Assembly: GCF_003589595.1 (NCBI RefSeq)
Contig: NW_020654289.1
Location: forward strand, 5,449,590-5,513,589
Origin: Hyposmocoma kahamanoa
Lineage: Eukaryota > Arthropoda > Insecta > Lepidoptera > Cosmopterigidae
DNA length: 64,000 nucleotides
Direction: 5' to 3'
Shown here: positions 33,700 to 45,641 of the stretch, one piece after another
Numbering within the stretch: position 1 is the first letter of the stretch
Layout: the number at the start of each line of letters is the position of its first letter
Notes under the pieces: model-generated
What the model saw: the letters and a program-made list of their open reading frames with translations, nothing else
The model's database searches: none
What the model was told of the DNA's origin: nothing
Made by a program: the position numbers and the translations under genes

Positions 33700-36069
33700 T
33701 TGATTAATCTTTTTTTAGAACCAACTCGCATTACTGCCTCCTCTTCTACTTGTATTGATAACATCTTTTGTAACACAGACGCAGTGTCTAAATCAATAAT
33801 AAATTGCTTAAGATCCGACCATAGTGGCCAATTGGCTTCTTTTAATTGTAAAATGAGCAAGAAGGTAGACCAATTTCTCTGCAGACCGATTACCACAGAA
33901 CGAATAATTAGATTTCAAAATAATATCGGCAACAGTTTAAATTCCCTATCCCATATACCGGAGGATCCAAATACTTTATATAACACGATATTTGGTTTAA
34001 TTAAAAATGAATTTGACAATATATTTAAATCGAAAACATTAACTTTCCATAGAGAGACTAAATTCAACGACTGGGCAACAGTAGGTATTCATAAGAGTAG
34101 GTCTCGTTTGTATGAGCTATATGCTATGAAAACTTATAATACTAATTCCAATTTCATAGAATATGTTAGAATTTATTCGAAAATATTTAAAAAAGTTTGT
34201 GTAGCTGCTAAGGTTAAGTTTCACAGCGACAAAATTAGACAATCGATAAATAAATCTAAAACTACTTGGAGCATAATAAATAAAGAGTCAGGCAGGGTTA
34301 AACTACACGATAGAGATATAGTTTTAGAATTAGACAGCAAACTTATAAAATCTAAAGATAAAGTAGCCCAAGCTTTTGAATCGTTCTTTTCGGAAATTGC
34401 TGTGAACACTACAAAATCATTAAATTCCTACCCTTCACTTGCTATTGATCTCCTAAAGGAAAATGTTAACGTTTGTGGCAGTTTATTTAATTTTCGTCAT
34501 GTTAATCCACAAGACATCATAAAAGCTTTTAAGTCAATACATGTTAAAAAAACTGAAGATCTCTGGGGCATATCAACTAAAGTTATAGACTCAGTTATTA
34601 ATCTCATTTCCCCACAGTTAGCTGTAGCTTTCAATAGGTGCGTTGACGAAGGTGTTTTTCCCGATTTAATGAAATACAGCAAGGTTATTCCCTTATTCAA
34701 AAGCGGTAGGAAAGTTGATCCTAGCAACTATAGGCCCATTTCAATTTTACCAGCTTTAAGTAAAATATTCGAAAAGGTTATGCTAACTCAATTACTGTCC
34801 TTTTTCGGTAGGAATCATATTTTTCATAGTGAACAATACGGGTTTACTAGTGGTAGATCGACTAGCGATGCGGGGGTAGCGTTACTAAAACACATCTTTG
34901 ATGCTTGGGAAAGGTCCCAGAACGCTATTGGTGTTTTCTGTGACCTCTCAAAGGCATTTGATTGCGTTGATCATAATACTCTTATTAGTAAGCTGGAACA
35001 TTACGGTGTAAATGGCAAGGCGTCGAAACTTGTCTCGTCATATCTCAACGGTAGAATTCAGAAAGTAGGCATAAATGGAGCGACTTCTTTGGGTTCTCCA
35101 GTAAAAATGGGTGTTCCGCAGGGCTCAATACTTGGACCTTTCTTATTTCTGATTTATATTAATGATCTGCCATTCTTTGTTAAGGACCATTGCGAAATAG
35201 TGTTGTTTGCTGATGACACATCCTTGATTTTTAAAACAGACAGACATGACATTAACTATGACCGTATTAATGATACCCTCTCTAAAGTAGTTTATTGGTT
35301 TAATGCTAACAATTTATTGCTTAATGCCAAGAAGACAAAATGTGTTAAATTTGAATTACCTAACGTAAAATCGACTAGTCCAAGCATAGAAATAAACGGA
35401 GAAAAGTTAGACCTTGTTAATAAAGCAGTCTTCTTGGGAGTGACCTTAGATAGTAAACTTCAGTGGTTTCCACATATATCGTCCCTGGCCAGCAGATTAA
35501 GCTCCGCTGCATACGCAGTCCGCAGAATACGTGAGCTTACCGATGTTAGTACTGCTAGACTAGTTTACTTTAGTTACTTCCATAGTATAATGTCCTACGG
35601 GATTCTCATGTGGGGTAAAGCGGCAGATATTCAAACTATATTTGTATTGCAAAAACGAGCGATTCGTTCTGTGTACCGTCTAGGCTCTCGGCTATCTCTC
35701 AGAGAAAAGTTTAAGGAGACTGGTATCGTGACTGTGGCATCACAGTACATTTACTCAAATATTTTATATGCCCGTAAAAATATACATAATTTCAATAAGA
35801 AAGAAGATATCCATAATATTAACCTTAGAGCTAAGTCCAAACTCATGGTACCACGATTTCGTTTAACCAAGGTAAACAACTCTTTTATGGGGAACTGTAT
35901 ACGTTTTTACAATAAGATTCCGGAGCATATATTAAGTTTATCATTTCCTAAGTTTAAAAACTACATTAAAAATATTTTGATCGAAAAATCATATTACAAA
36001 ATTGAAGACTACGTGTTAGATAAAGATGTATGGAAAGACGACATGGCTCCAGAATCCACACAAATTTGA
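33700..36069 (+). CDS. LINE ORF2 protein (partial): endonuclease C-terminus plus reverse transcriptase
   Basis: 789 uninterrupted codons. The N-terminal ~50 residues are the endonuclease end (LFLEPTRIT, SCIDNI-like, SDHSGQ). RT motifs follow in order: SNYRPISILPALSKIFEKV near 343-363, QYGFTSGRSTSDA, catalytic CDLSKAFDCVDH with D415, MGVPQGSILGPFLFLIYIND, then FADD at 503-506, FLGVTLDSKL, and the C-terminal IRFYNKIP.HIL tail. All three catalytic aspartates are present, so the RT may be chemically intact, but without an endonuclease N-terminus or 5' UTR it cannot mobilise alone. The frame stays open upstream to the junction near 33672; there is no natural start codon because the element is truncated. 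Confidence 0.9.
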   Translation: MINLFLEPTRITASSSTCIDNIFCNTDAVSKSIINCLRSDHSGQLASFNCKMSKKVDQFLCRPITTERIIRFQNNIGNSLNSLSHIPEDPNTLYNTIFGLIKNEFDNIFKSKTLTFHRETKFNDWATVGIHKSRSRLYELYAMKTYNTNSNFIEYVRIYSKIFKKVCVAAKVKFHSDKIRQSINKSKTTWSIINKESGRVKLHDRDIVLELDSKLIKSKDKVAQAFESFFSEIAVNTTKSLNSYPSLAIDLLKENVNVCGSLFNFRHVNPQDIIKAFKSIHVKKTEDLWGISTKVIDSVINLISPQLAVAFNRCVDEGVFPDLMKYSKVIPLFKSGRKVDPSNYRPISILPALSKIFEKVMLTQLLSFFGRNHIFHSEQYGFTSGRSTSDAGVALLKHIFDAWERSQNAIGVFCDLSKAFDCVDHNTLISKLEHYGVNGKASKLVSSYLNGRIQKVGINGATSLGSPVKMGVPQGSILGPFLFLIYINDLPFFVKDHCEIVLFADDTSLIFKTDRHDINYDRINDTLSKVVYWFNANNLLLNAKKTKCVKFELPNVKSTSPSIEINGEKLDLVNKAVFLGVTLDSKLQWFPHISSLASRLSSAAYAVRRIRELTDVSTARLVYFSYFHSIMSYGILMWGKAADIQTIFVLQKRAIRSVYRLGSRLSLREKFKETGIVTVASQYIYSNILYARKNIHNFNKKEDIHNINLRAKSKLMVPRFRLTKVNNSFMGNCIRFYNKIPEHILSLSFPKFKNYIKNILIEKSYYKIEDYVLDKDVWKDDMAPESTQI

Positions 36070-36225
36070 TTCAAAATGTATTCCATAGCATTTAAGTTTA
36101 TTTGAAAAGAGCAATCCCTAGAGTTTCTTGCTCGTTCTTCTCAGGGAGGTCAGCGTAGTGAACGAGCAGTACCTTAAATGTGACGTTTTCAAGTGTAAAT
36201 TTATTTTACCTATGGAATAAATCAT

Positions 36226-36250
36226 CTTTGACTTTGACTTTGACTTTGAC
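36226..36250 (+). repeat. (TTTGAC)n LINE tail
   Basis: About four hexamers directly after 'aataaatca'. The same tail in antisense is at 13860-13880. Confidence 0.9.
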
Positions 36251-36311
36251 TCGGTAAACATCAGTTCTGCAGAGCTGCAATAACGAGGGAGCCCCAGCAG
36301 CATTAATTAAT

Positions 36312-36690
36312 TGGAAATGAAAGTATTTTTTCGGATCCATATCGCTTATATATCTTTTTCAAATAAACCAACGTTTCAGGCGCTTTAAAGGTCCCATCCT
36401 TACGACTGACGCGACCAAATATGTATAAAGCGATTTGACGGCTTCTGTGGTCGAGTAGCTTGCACAACAGTTTTTCACGGTTTCGCCATCTCTTAGGTCC
36501 CGGATTCGATCCCGGGCCGGGTCAGTGTAGAAACTAACTTTTCTATATTGTCTCGGGTCAGGGTGTTTTCTGATTTCCATAACACAAGTACTTTAGCGAC
36601 TTACTTTGGGATCAGAACAATGTATGGGACGTTGTCTAATATTTACATTTATTTATATTTATTAGATCCGAAAAATTACTTTCATTTCTA
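36312..36690. mobile_element. Foldback (FB) element interrupted by a SINE
   Basis: Left arm 36312-36405 ('ggaaatgaaagtattttttc', 'caacgtttcaggcgc', 'aaaggtccca') and a short right arm 36662-36690 ('gatccgaaaaattactttca'). SINE family C sits between them. Confidence 0.7.
36434..36660 (+). mobile_element. tRNA-derived SINE family C, nested in the foldback
   Basis: Head 'ggcttctgtggtcgagtagc', B box 'cggattcgatcccgggccgg', body 'cagtgtagaaactaactttt' and 'ccataacacaagtacttta', end (ATTT)n. The paralogue at 53594 is better preserved. Confidence 0.8.
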
Positions 36691-36694
36691 ATAT

Positions 36695-37435
36695 TCAAAC
36701 AGTTCATGTTTCAAAAATTGCTATATTACATTTCGAGACATCCTGGTGAACCATCAATAATTTTACATGTTCACTTCTAAATGATGTCTAAATATGTCAC
36801 CGTCATTCGAAGAACAAGATCCTTACATTACCTTCAGTGAGATAACCATAAAATACATGGGAATGTGTACTCAGAAACCTTATAAATTGAAGTGGACAAA
36901 CTAAACAAGACTTTCATTCAATATGTGTCCGTTCATTATCTGATTACATTATACTGCAAAGCGAGATATCTCACGGAGTATCCAGCTATGGTTTGATTCG
37001 TATGTCCATGGTGCTGCGGTCCTGGTAGCTACGAGGGTGGGAGGCAGCCGCCATGGGGACGCATGACCTAGTTTCGACCTGCACCATCGATCCAGGGGCA
37101 GTAGCAGCATATTCCCATTCACGTAATACGATTTATTTCCCCTGGCATTTGTTTTGAACACACGGAAATTCATAACGCGACTGTGTTCAAAGCCTGAGTA
37201 AGAAACACCACAAAATACTTTGGTCGATTTGCATTGCAACCCGGCCTATGCTGTGTGTTTAAAGTTTATTTGTTAAGAATATGATTCATTTTGCTTGGGT
37301 CGAGCGACAGGGGCTTTATTTCAGAATTTATTTTTTACGAACGATATTAAAGCTGTTTGAAAAATTTACATCGTATACCATACGTGTTCTATTTAGTTCA
37401 GTTGATATTAAAAAAATCATTGGTGTATGTATAGT
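36695..37435. other. Unclassified sequence
   Basis: GC-richer stretch at 36990-37105 gives a minus-strand frame (36949-37239) with no domain. Otherwise AT-rich. Confidence 0.35.
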
Positions 37436-37440
37436 ACCTT

Positions 37441-37648
37441 AACTGCCTCCGTGGCCGAACGGTTACCATGCCGCAGAGGTCCCAGGTTCGATTCCCGGGC
37501 TGGGAGAAATATTTGTATGGCCTACATTTATTTCTCTCGTGAGTTTGGGTGTAATTTGTGGTTGTCTATGTATGTGTCCATTGCACCCGCGACATAGGGT
37601 TTCCCTAGTGCGGGGCTATATTGAGTGCGTGTGTTATTATTATTAAAA
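37441..37648 (+). mobile_element. tRNA-derived SINE family B, full copy
   Basis: 'ctgcctccgtggccgaacgg', 'caggttcgattcccgggctg', standard body, (ATT)n end. A good consensus source. Confidence 0.85.
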
Positions 37649-37786
37649 AAAACCTATTGAATACAGCGGTTTTCGTGTAAAATTTCGAGGTTTATGTTTT
37701 TCTTTTCTATCATGAAAATTTTTAGGAACCATGCGTTCACACTGTATGAATTCTAATCAGTATATATCCTCAATTTTTAACCATCT

Positions 37787-38222
37787 ATAAAAAAGGAGGA
37801 GGTTCTCAATTAGACTGTGTTTTTTTGTATGTTACGCGATAACTCAGGGCATTTGCGAACCGATTTTCATGATTCTTTTTTTGTTGGAAAGGGGTACCTC
37901 CATAGTGGGCCCATTTAATTTTGAAGAAAAACATCCACCTCTGTGTGGCTGTTCACGCATGAATATTCATTTTTATAAATAGCGCCTAAATTTTATTATA
38001 CGAAGCAATTATTTTAATGGTTGATTTTGCTATTCTTCAATTTAAGGCGTTTTTCTCTCTCAATATACTTTTGAGTTGTGAGAACCGATTTTTATTGTCT
38101 CCTGCGTCAAGTCCTGTATAGTGGCGAACTAGGGGATATTTCAATAAAACTTGGCAAATAGGTGTAATGCCACGTACTTTTGAGGTCGGTTTTTTTAGTA
38201 CTCTGTACTGTATATTTTTTGC
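37787..38222 (+). repeat. Repeat family F, long copy
   Basis: Co-linear with 32122-32560 over ~430 bp, from 'aaaaaggaggaggttctcaa' to 'ttttagtactctgtactgta'. Confidence 0.85.
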
Positions 38223-38327
38223 AACGATTGATTCAATACTTTCACTGTTTTGCGGAATCAACCGAAGCCATTTGAGGTTGTGACCCCTACGCTTTAATAC
38301 TTCTTCTTTTATATCGAATTTATTTAA

Positions 38328-38512
38328 AACTGCCTCTTTGGTCGAACGGTTACGGACCGGGCTGGGAGAATATATTTGTATGGCCTACATTTATTTCTCT
38401 CGTGAGTTTGGATTTGGATATAATTTGTGATTGTCTATGTGTGGGGTCATGACACCCGCGAGGGTTTTAATAGTGCGGGGCTATGAGTGTGTGTGTTATT
38501 ATTTTTATTATT
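38328..38512 (+). mobile_element. SINE family B, copy with deleted B box
   Basis: 'actgcctctttggtcgaacg' is followed directly by 'gaccgggctgggaga' and the family B body. Confidence 0.7.
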
Positions 38513-38514
38513 TA

Positions 38515-38876
38515 ATACTAGCTGGTGCCCGCGACTTCGTCTAAGTCCCGAAGTAAAGTGGGCGATAACGCCCGCTTGTGAGCGCTGCAGCCCTACGGGG
38601 TAAGAGACCCAGGAAAAAAATGGGGGCGTTGTGTTGAGGCTTAGGGGGACATTTATAAATTCTGCTAGGAAGACTCCTATTCGAATAACCTACTATACTG
38701 ATTTTCATTGTTTTTATCCCACCCCTCTTAAGGTTTATTTTTGTGACAAAAAATAGCCTCCTAGGTCTGGTCTGCATCTATACCAAATTTCATCAAAATT
38801 GGTTCAACGGTTTCGGTGTAAAACGTAACAGACAGAGTAAATTTCACTTTTACAATATTAGTAATATGAGTCTAAA
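38515..38876 (+). repeat. Repeat family K ('cccgcgacttcgtc' element)
   Basis: Starts 'tagctggtgcccgcgacttc' and ends 'acaatattagtaatatgagt', with 'accaaatttcatcaaaattg' and 'gtaacagacagagtaa' inside. This layout is a very abundant insect dispersed repeat. Confidence 0.75.
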
Positions 38877-38877
38877 A

Positions 38878-39086
38878 TAATAATGCGCACACACTTTTAG
38901 CCCCGCACTAGGGAAACCCAGTATCGCGGGTGCCATGGACATACGCATAGACAACCACAAATGACACCTAAACTCACGAGAGAAATAAATGTAGACCATA
39001 CAAATATTTCTCCGGGCCCGGGAATAGAACCCGGGACCTCTGTATGGCAGCATGGTAACCGTTCGGCCGTGGAGGCTGTTAATAAT
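38878..39086 (-). mobile_element. tRNA-derived SINE family B, full copy, reverse orientation
   Basis: Standard reverse order; B box read as 'gggttctattcccgggcccg', head 'ctccacggccgaacggttac'. Confidence 0.85.
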
Positions 39087-39257
39087 AGTATCTCCCACAT
39101 TTATCAGGTCTGTGGTATCTCCATACACATATAAACAAGCGATTGTGCAGGATTTAAAAGAGTAAGGTGTATTTAGTTTGGAAACTGTTTATATGGTCTT
39201 ATAAAATTATTCAGGCATCTATCTCTACGAGTATCTTAGCCATCCTTGCAATAAAAG

Positions 39258-39415
39258 GCATAAAATTTAAATCAAGCGTCACATGATCTGAATTGCAGCA
39301 TATATATTATGTATGCAGATTACCTATGCAATAAGTGGATATCACGCGATCAGGATATTCTTCGCCCACGGTTGTTTTATTTTAATACAGGTAATTTGTG
39401 TTATAGATTGAATAA
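39258..39415 (+). repeat. Repeat family H, copy 2 (uninterrupted)
   Basis: Contiguous version of 13318-13640 without the ~160-bp extra segment; includes 'gtggatatcacgcgatcagg' and 'tgttttattttaatacaggt'. Confidence 0.75.
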
Positions 39416-39454
39416 AAGATTAAATATTGCAAGTACCACAAATTTTTCAGTGAT

Positions 39455-39742
39455 AATTTCAGTTCAGGGTACTAAAAACTTCAAAAATTCGTGGAATTAC
39501 ATCTATTTGCCAAATTTTATTGAAATCGGTTACCGGAAAATGCGCAAAACAGGATTCATCCCTAGTTTGCCACCTTTAGAGATATTTAAATAGGACCACT
39601 ACTGCGGTACGCTCTCCAACTAAAAAAGAACCATCAAAATCGGTTCACAAATGCCAGAGTTATCGCCTTATCGCATAACATTTATACCAAAAAAAATTGA
39701 GTTAAATTGAGCACCTCCTCCTTTTTTGAAGTCGGTTAAAAA
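39455..39742 (-). repeat. Repeat family F copy, reverse orientation
   Basis: Ends 'ttttttgaagtcggttaaaa'; contains 'tttgccaccttta' and 'aaaatcggttcacaaatgcc'. A different subtype from the 32-kb and 37-kb copies. Confidence 0.8.
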
Positions 39743-40067
39743 CTGAAAATATTTTGTCACTTAAATGCATTGACTTACAATTATATGGACGTCGGGTCCG
39801 CGCTAAAAAGTGTCCGAACTTATGGGGCGTTAAATTCGTATACAGAGCGTCATTCACGCTTTAGTCTTCGTTTGTTCAACTGACAGCGAAGCAAGCAAAA
39901 TTAGACAGTACTGCGGATGACATTACAATTTAAATTCAACGTTTTAGCTTTTTCATATTCCTTTACATGTCACTACGTTTAAATAGGTTGACTTGGGACA
40001 TTTTTTTCGTGGTTTTTGTATTAGACCCGTCGTCCATTTGTTTGTAAGTCAATGCTTAAATGCATTA

Positions 40068-40332
40068 TTTTTTTATAGATGCCAAGTGACGGAACGAACA
40101 ATCGTGGGCCTGGTGGTAAGCGACGCGCCTATCCATAACAGTTGCAGTGTCACTCAGAGCTTTAAATCGCAAAGATCTTAGTCACCCTGAGGCATAAAGT
40201 GTCTGTAATTTCACCAGCACCCTTACCCTTCCAAACCGGAACGAAGTAATGCACACATTACTGCGCAGAAGTGGGTAAACTGGCAGTACTTCCCTAGACG
40301 AACTCTTCACAAGGAGCTCTACTGCTAAATTA
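40068..40332 (-). repeat. Repeat family A, near full-length, reverse orientation
   Basis: 'atgccaagtgacggaacgaa' to 'aaggagctctactgctaa'. A block near 40185 is deleted. Confidence 0.8.
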
Positions 40333-40339
40333 TATAGAC

Positions 40340-43300
40340 ATTAAAATTTTAAGTGCAATCGTAATTATGGAAATAAATGTAATCAATCAACACCTTCCAC
40401 ATACATACTCGCACAAACACGTATCTTTATACACTTAAACCTTATTGCTTCTTTAAATATAAATAATTTAAAGTATTTACATTAACATCTCTGTCAAATT
40501 GTAAACTCCATTTTAATTCTCTCTAGATGATAATTAAATTTAAAAAGCAATAAGTGCGAGCTGAGAAATATGAAAACCTAAGACCATAGATCTCATAATC
40601 TATACAGTTTAGTTTCTAATATCCTACCGAATTTATACCAAATAATTGCAACCTAAAGATCATGGCTCATAATCTGACCCGGTTCCTGGATGATTGCGTA
40701 CAAAAACCACATTTTATTATAGTTTTAAAGTATGGGGTTATAAACCACTTTTTATTTTATGTAAGAAATATTTGAAAATCTTCGGGGTTAACATGTAACA
40801 TGGCAATAAAGATTTGATATTAAACATAATTTTAATTGTGTGGAAACCCTAATTAGGATAATGTCAGACTTTCTGTCAAAATAAATGTCGTTACACTCGA
40901 GCGCGGGCGCGGTCTGATGTAGCAGGAATAGAACCGAACTCGTTATCTGGGTGATAAACAATAAATACAAAACACTCAAATATTTTGCACCAACATACGT
41001 TTTTTATATAATTTTTTTTTTATTCCATAATTCCCCGTACCCACAGTAACTCATACCATTGTAAAGTACAATTTTTCTATAAATCAAGCCAATTTTGTAA
41101 TTTCTGTACGCCGCCGCCGTGGGCATGATTTTTTTATACTTTAGTGGGGTGACCTTTGTGGAGTAAAATTAATTTAATAAATTTATTTAAAATATATTTA
41201 AGATTCTTAGATAATCTACAAAGCTGTTTAGGTATACAGTACTTACAGAGACCACTCATGTCATTAAATTGCATATTCTTCAATAAGCCAAAGAAACCGG
41301 GCGAATAAATACAACTTACAAAGACATGGTAGCCATCGGCGTGGCTCTAAGGCGTTGTTTAATCAAAACTGGAAAAAAACGTGAACGGTCAATAATTTGG
41401 TTAAAATTTTAACCAATGTAACAACATTGTAAACGGACTGCTTTGTTTCATAAATAAAGGTAATTCGTATAATATTAATGGTAATTACAGGAAAGTCGGT
41501 TCGGCACGGAAGGCAGGTGACGACCATGTTCGCTTTTACGAAACTAATAGCCCCTACACAAGTGCATTCACATTTCATGTCGTCATCGTAAGAAACGGTT
41601 GAAAAGTTACATTCACCACACAGAAGGTCAGATCATAATAAAAATAACCTTAGCTTTCAAAGAAAATAATACGTAGTTACTGCTATTCTATAAAGATGAC
41701 GCATACTAAACGAACAATTCGCAATAACAAAAGACCCGAATATGTGAACTTCCTTATAACAAAACAGACAAACTATGAACACCTACGTGATTGTAAAAAG
41801 ATTTAAACATCCACGTGGACTCCCACACCTGGTCTGAACCTTTTAATTCGAGGCAGCTGCGATCCTCATTATCCTAGCCTCGAGAAATCCTTCTTCCAGT
41901 CATCGGTCGGCAACAAAGGATTTTATACATACGGGCGTCAGATGGCTCAACAGCTTGCGCCATAAAAAATAGGCCAATAACTCTGGCGAAAAAAAGCTAA
42001 AGAAAAGAAATGTTTAAAGATGGCGGCAGGTGCAGGAGTCAGCTGCGTGCGCACCTTGGTCGTAATTGCGGCGCCCGCGCACCGTTCGTTTTGTTTACCC
42101 GTGCGGGTCAAAGACATAACTTAGTTTTGTCGTTTTGCGCTCACCGCTTGTCGCATTATTCAGGGTCATGGCTATTAAAATTCTATCTATAAAATGACGC
42201 TGTGAATCAACATGCCAGAGAGGGTGTTTACCTCGTTTTATATCGAACGCCCACGTCGTCAAAGGTTTTTACTTACGTAAGGACAGACCTAGGTCGAAAT
42301 CCAATATTTATACTTACATACGATTTTTATACCCTTCCCTTATTACTCGTTTATGTGAAGGAAATCTATAAATAAACATTTCCAAAAATTCGTAAATAAA
42401 AGGTTCAAGAATTTCCGGGCCCGGTTTTATGGAGTGTTGTATTTTTAATCGGTTTCGAAGGACCACGATAGTAAGGTCAGCCCGCAACGGCAGCGGGCGA
42501 CGCACGTGTTCGCACATCTGCCGGTGCCCCTAATTGCCTACCTGCCGATGACCGCCTGGTACTTTCCGTTCAATTTAATTTTTTTTTTTTTTTCAAATAC
42601 ATTCTCAGGATTCCATTAACAAACTCGTTATGGTTCATCAAACTTTATATGCGGTGCAAACTATGCACACAACGCATTCTAAGAAGGTAACTACGGGAGA
42701 AACTTCGATGTTACCTTGTACAAGTGATTTTTATATTTAACTGTTAAAACTCTATATTCCATACGTAAAATTACAAACCGGTAAATAAGTAACGCCACTT
42801 ATTAATATGCCTGTATTTATTTTGAAAACTTTACATTAAATTTATTATTAATTAACATTTACACTTTCTTAGTAATTTTTACGTTTTTACAAACTGCTAC
42901 ATCTATCTTGTATACATCTTATGTAACAAAAAGTTTGTCAAAATTAGTTATTTTGATATGAAACTATGACAATAACAAACTGTTTAGTTCTTACATTGTA
43001 CATAAGGCCACACGTTCAGTTACATCTTGGTTACTTATATACTTATAGGACATAACTTCGACATTATGTACAAATTGCAAAATCTAGTGTGACAAAGTTC
43101 CATATCAATTAATTTTTAAATAAAAAAAATACACCACGAAATCCATTTGGAAGGTTCTACTTGCATTTTAAAACATAATGGTTTTTGTCAAATGCACAGG
43201 TGTTATAAAAAAGGTACAAAAAAGTATTGAAAAAATACCGATCAATGGCCTTTGATATTTTACCTTTACAATATATAGATACAACGCCGAATACTGTTCA

Positions 43301-43625
43301 ACCCTAAAGACTGTTTCCGTGGTCAGAAGTGAGTCGTATTATCCCCACTGTAATGGACTTGATTTACAAATTCGATGGAAGTTAATTACTAACAAGAGTG
43401 AAATTCTGAATCGACCTGAATAACTTTCAATATCAACATTCCACGTTCATCTCTTCTTGCCAAAGGTGTATTTTTGCTTTGCAATTACTTGTAGTTTACA
43501 TGGGAAGAGACTGAACTGTACACTTTTTTGAAAGCCTATATTTTTAATTGACATTCTACTGACCAATACAAACAACGTATTCTTTCTTTAGTTATTTGGA
43601 AAGATTTTAAAATAATATTACATTC
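40340..43625. other. Unclassified AT-rich sequence
   Basis: No gene supported. Short frames at 41363-41578 and 42010-42192 lack domains. A 16-nt T run lies at about 42579-42594. Confidence 0.4.
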
Positions 43626-43629
43626 CTTC

Positions 43630-43765
43630 GATCTGACAGATACTGAATTCTGTAATTTCGAAGGAATTGTAGTGTTCGATGTTTGTATTAATAATTATAA
43701 AACTAGTGGAGTAATTTCACAAAAAAATTATGTAATGCAATTTTATATTACTCCAATAATTTTAA
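43630..43765 (+). repeat. Repeat family E 3' portion
   Basis: 'ttcgaaggaattgtagtgtt', 'tgtttgtattaataattata' and 'ctagtggagtaatttcacaa' match the tail of 54218-54360. Confidence 0.55.
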
Positions 43766-43844
43766 TTACAGTCGAAAGTTCAGTTTTAAACGACAGTAAT
43801 CAACATCCGAAATAAACTTTCTGGATTACCTGTTCAAGAACCTA

Positions 43845-44051
43845 AGAGTGGTTACACACGACTAAAGCTAAAGCAGCTATAGCATCGCTACACTTGCGAT
43901 TTATAGGCGTATCGACGCAAACGCGCGACTGCATCTATACAAACGCGCAAATGCAATCGCCTATACATCCCAAGAGTAGCGATGCAATCGTGCGTTTGTA
44001 TTGATGCAGTCGCGCGCTTGCGTTGCGAATGTGGCCGTGTTTAACCGCTCT
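43845..44051. mobile_element. MITE with nested GC-rich inverted repeats
   Basis: Ends AGAGTGGTTACACACG and, read inwards from the right, AGAGCGGTTAAACACG. Inside, 43908-44035 folds back through blocks such as 'cgcgcgactgcatc.atacaaacgc'. About 207 bp, no coding content. Confidence 0.75.
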
Positions 44052-44054
44052 AAT

Positions 44055-45630
44055 AAGAGGCTTCGTAAATATACAAGATTTGCAATTTAGATTTGTAAGC
44101 CTAGACTACAACTTAAGTTCAATGTATAGTAGGACCTGCTACACATTCATATTTAATTTTAAAGTATAAATTTTTTCCATCTTCAGTAAAGTAGAAAACA
44201 CATAATAGCCTTAAATAATTAAAACTAGTACTTAACATCTTTTTCATAACACCGGCACAACGTTATTAGGATTTAATTATTATATATATGAATCTATATT
44301 CTGGTCGCCTCCAAATCAACAGAGACATGACGTCACTTGTGTAGCGAGCACTTACAATTTAAACCACATATTTGTACAGCCAGGTGATGACAAGATCACA
44401 CTATCAAATTTCACCTCAAGTGAGCACTTGAAAGTTCAGTCGTAGACCCAAGCGGGTCTAAAATTTGACATATATCTTGTTCAATATTTCACCAATAATT
44501 TACTTTGTATTTACATTATGTGAAAGAACTGCGCTCTTTGTCGAATGCAGGCAGAGGCTTGATTATCATGGAGATCAACTACTATTGTCTGGTGAAATGT
44601 GCTTCAATCAACACCAAAATGTACATCTATGACTATAGGAACTTACGATATTTGCTATTCTATTGCAAGTTATGTAAGTATAGAGAATGAAAAGGCCTAT
44701 TATAAAAACAAATAGAGTGTGCAGCCGAAGAATTTCTTTTACTTCTATGTGGTACGTAAAAGCCGACACTAACTTGTATTTAAATAAAATATTCTATCTA
44801 TAAAAATACTCTCACAGATAACACAGGAATGTTCCTGTAGTTTTTTCACTCGCAACTCATGAAGTGTTGTGTAACATTGGAATGTTACACAATGGAGGGG
44901 GACCTCTTCCTATCGTTACTAGCTTGTAATAGGACAGAGTTAAACAGCAGTAAATTAGTAACGACTTAAATATTATACCAGTCATTCGAGATACAATTAC
45001 TAGATCTCACAAACACGTGAAGTAATTAAGTTACTAATAAAAATATCAACAAGTCACAGCGAATTTTCAACTCAAGTTCATTTCTTTTTCACCCGATATA
45101 AATTGATTAACTTGTTTTTTCGTCTATAGTATTTATAGAGCATTTTTGGTAAAGCAATATTAATATGATTATTTTTTTGTAGGCATAGGCCCAGGGTGCC
45201 ACATTTTTTGACACAAACTATTATTGATTCTTATTAATGTTATTTACTAAAAAATAAATACTGCCACATTCATAAACAATCTACAGAAAAAGTCGTTCTG
45301 AAAATTGGGAAAATAACATTGAGCAAACAAAATATCACTCGCAAAGAGTGCAGAGTAACATGGAGCGACAAACACGATGTTAGATGAACTTTTCAAAGTG
45401 AAATTATCTGAAAAGTTATATAAATATACACAATTTTATGCGTACAGGTTGACGTGTATGAATTAGCTTTATCGTGTAGTAGATTATAACTTACATTTAT
45501 AACACGAGATAGTCACCACCACCGTGTTATCGCTTCTAGCTACTAGTCTTCAGTTTTCACCAGGCAGTGGTGATATAAAAATCGATAAGGGTTAGCAAAA
45601 CACAAATAAATGCTAACAGAAAGACATCAA
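44055..45630. other. Unclassified AT-rich sequence
   Basis: No frame with a domain and no known repeat recognised. Confidence 0.4.
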
Positions 45631-45635
45631 TAACT

Positions 45636-45641
45636 TTTATT
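45636..45641 (-). terminator. Possible polyadenylation signal of the RNF126-like gene
   Basis: AATAAA on the minus strand ~1.0 kb after the stop codon at 46663. It is the first canonical hexamer I noticed downstream. Use not proven. Confidence 0.25.

Larger units (their letters stand above)
33672..36250 (+). mobile_element. 5'-truncated LINE with intact RT frame and (TTTGAC)n tail
   Basis: Enters in the C-terminal part of the endonuclease, keeps an open frame to 36069, then a ~155-bp 3' UTR and a (TTTGAC)n tail at about 36226-36250. Three other 3' fragments with the same UTR lie at 13860-14670 (minus), 52778-53115 and 56690-56925 (plus). Sequence type suggests a CR1/L2/Daphne-like clade. Truncation within endonuclease fits incomplete target-primed reverse transcription. 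Confidence 0.9.
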
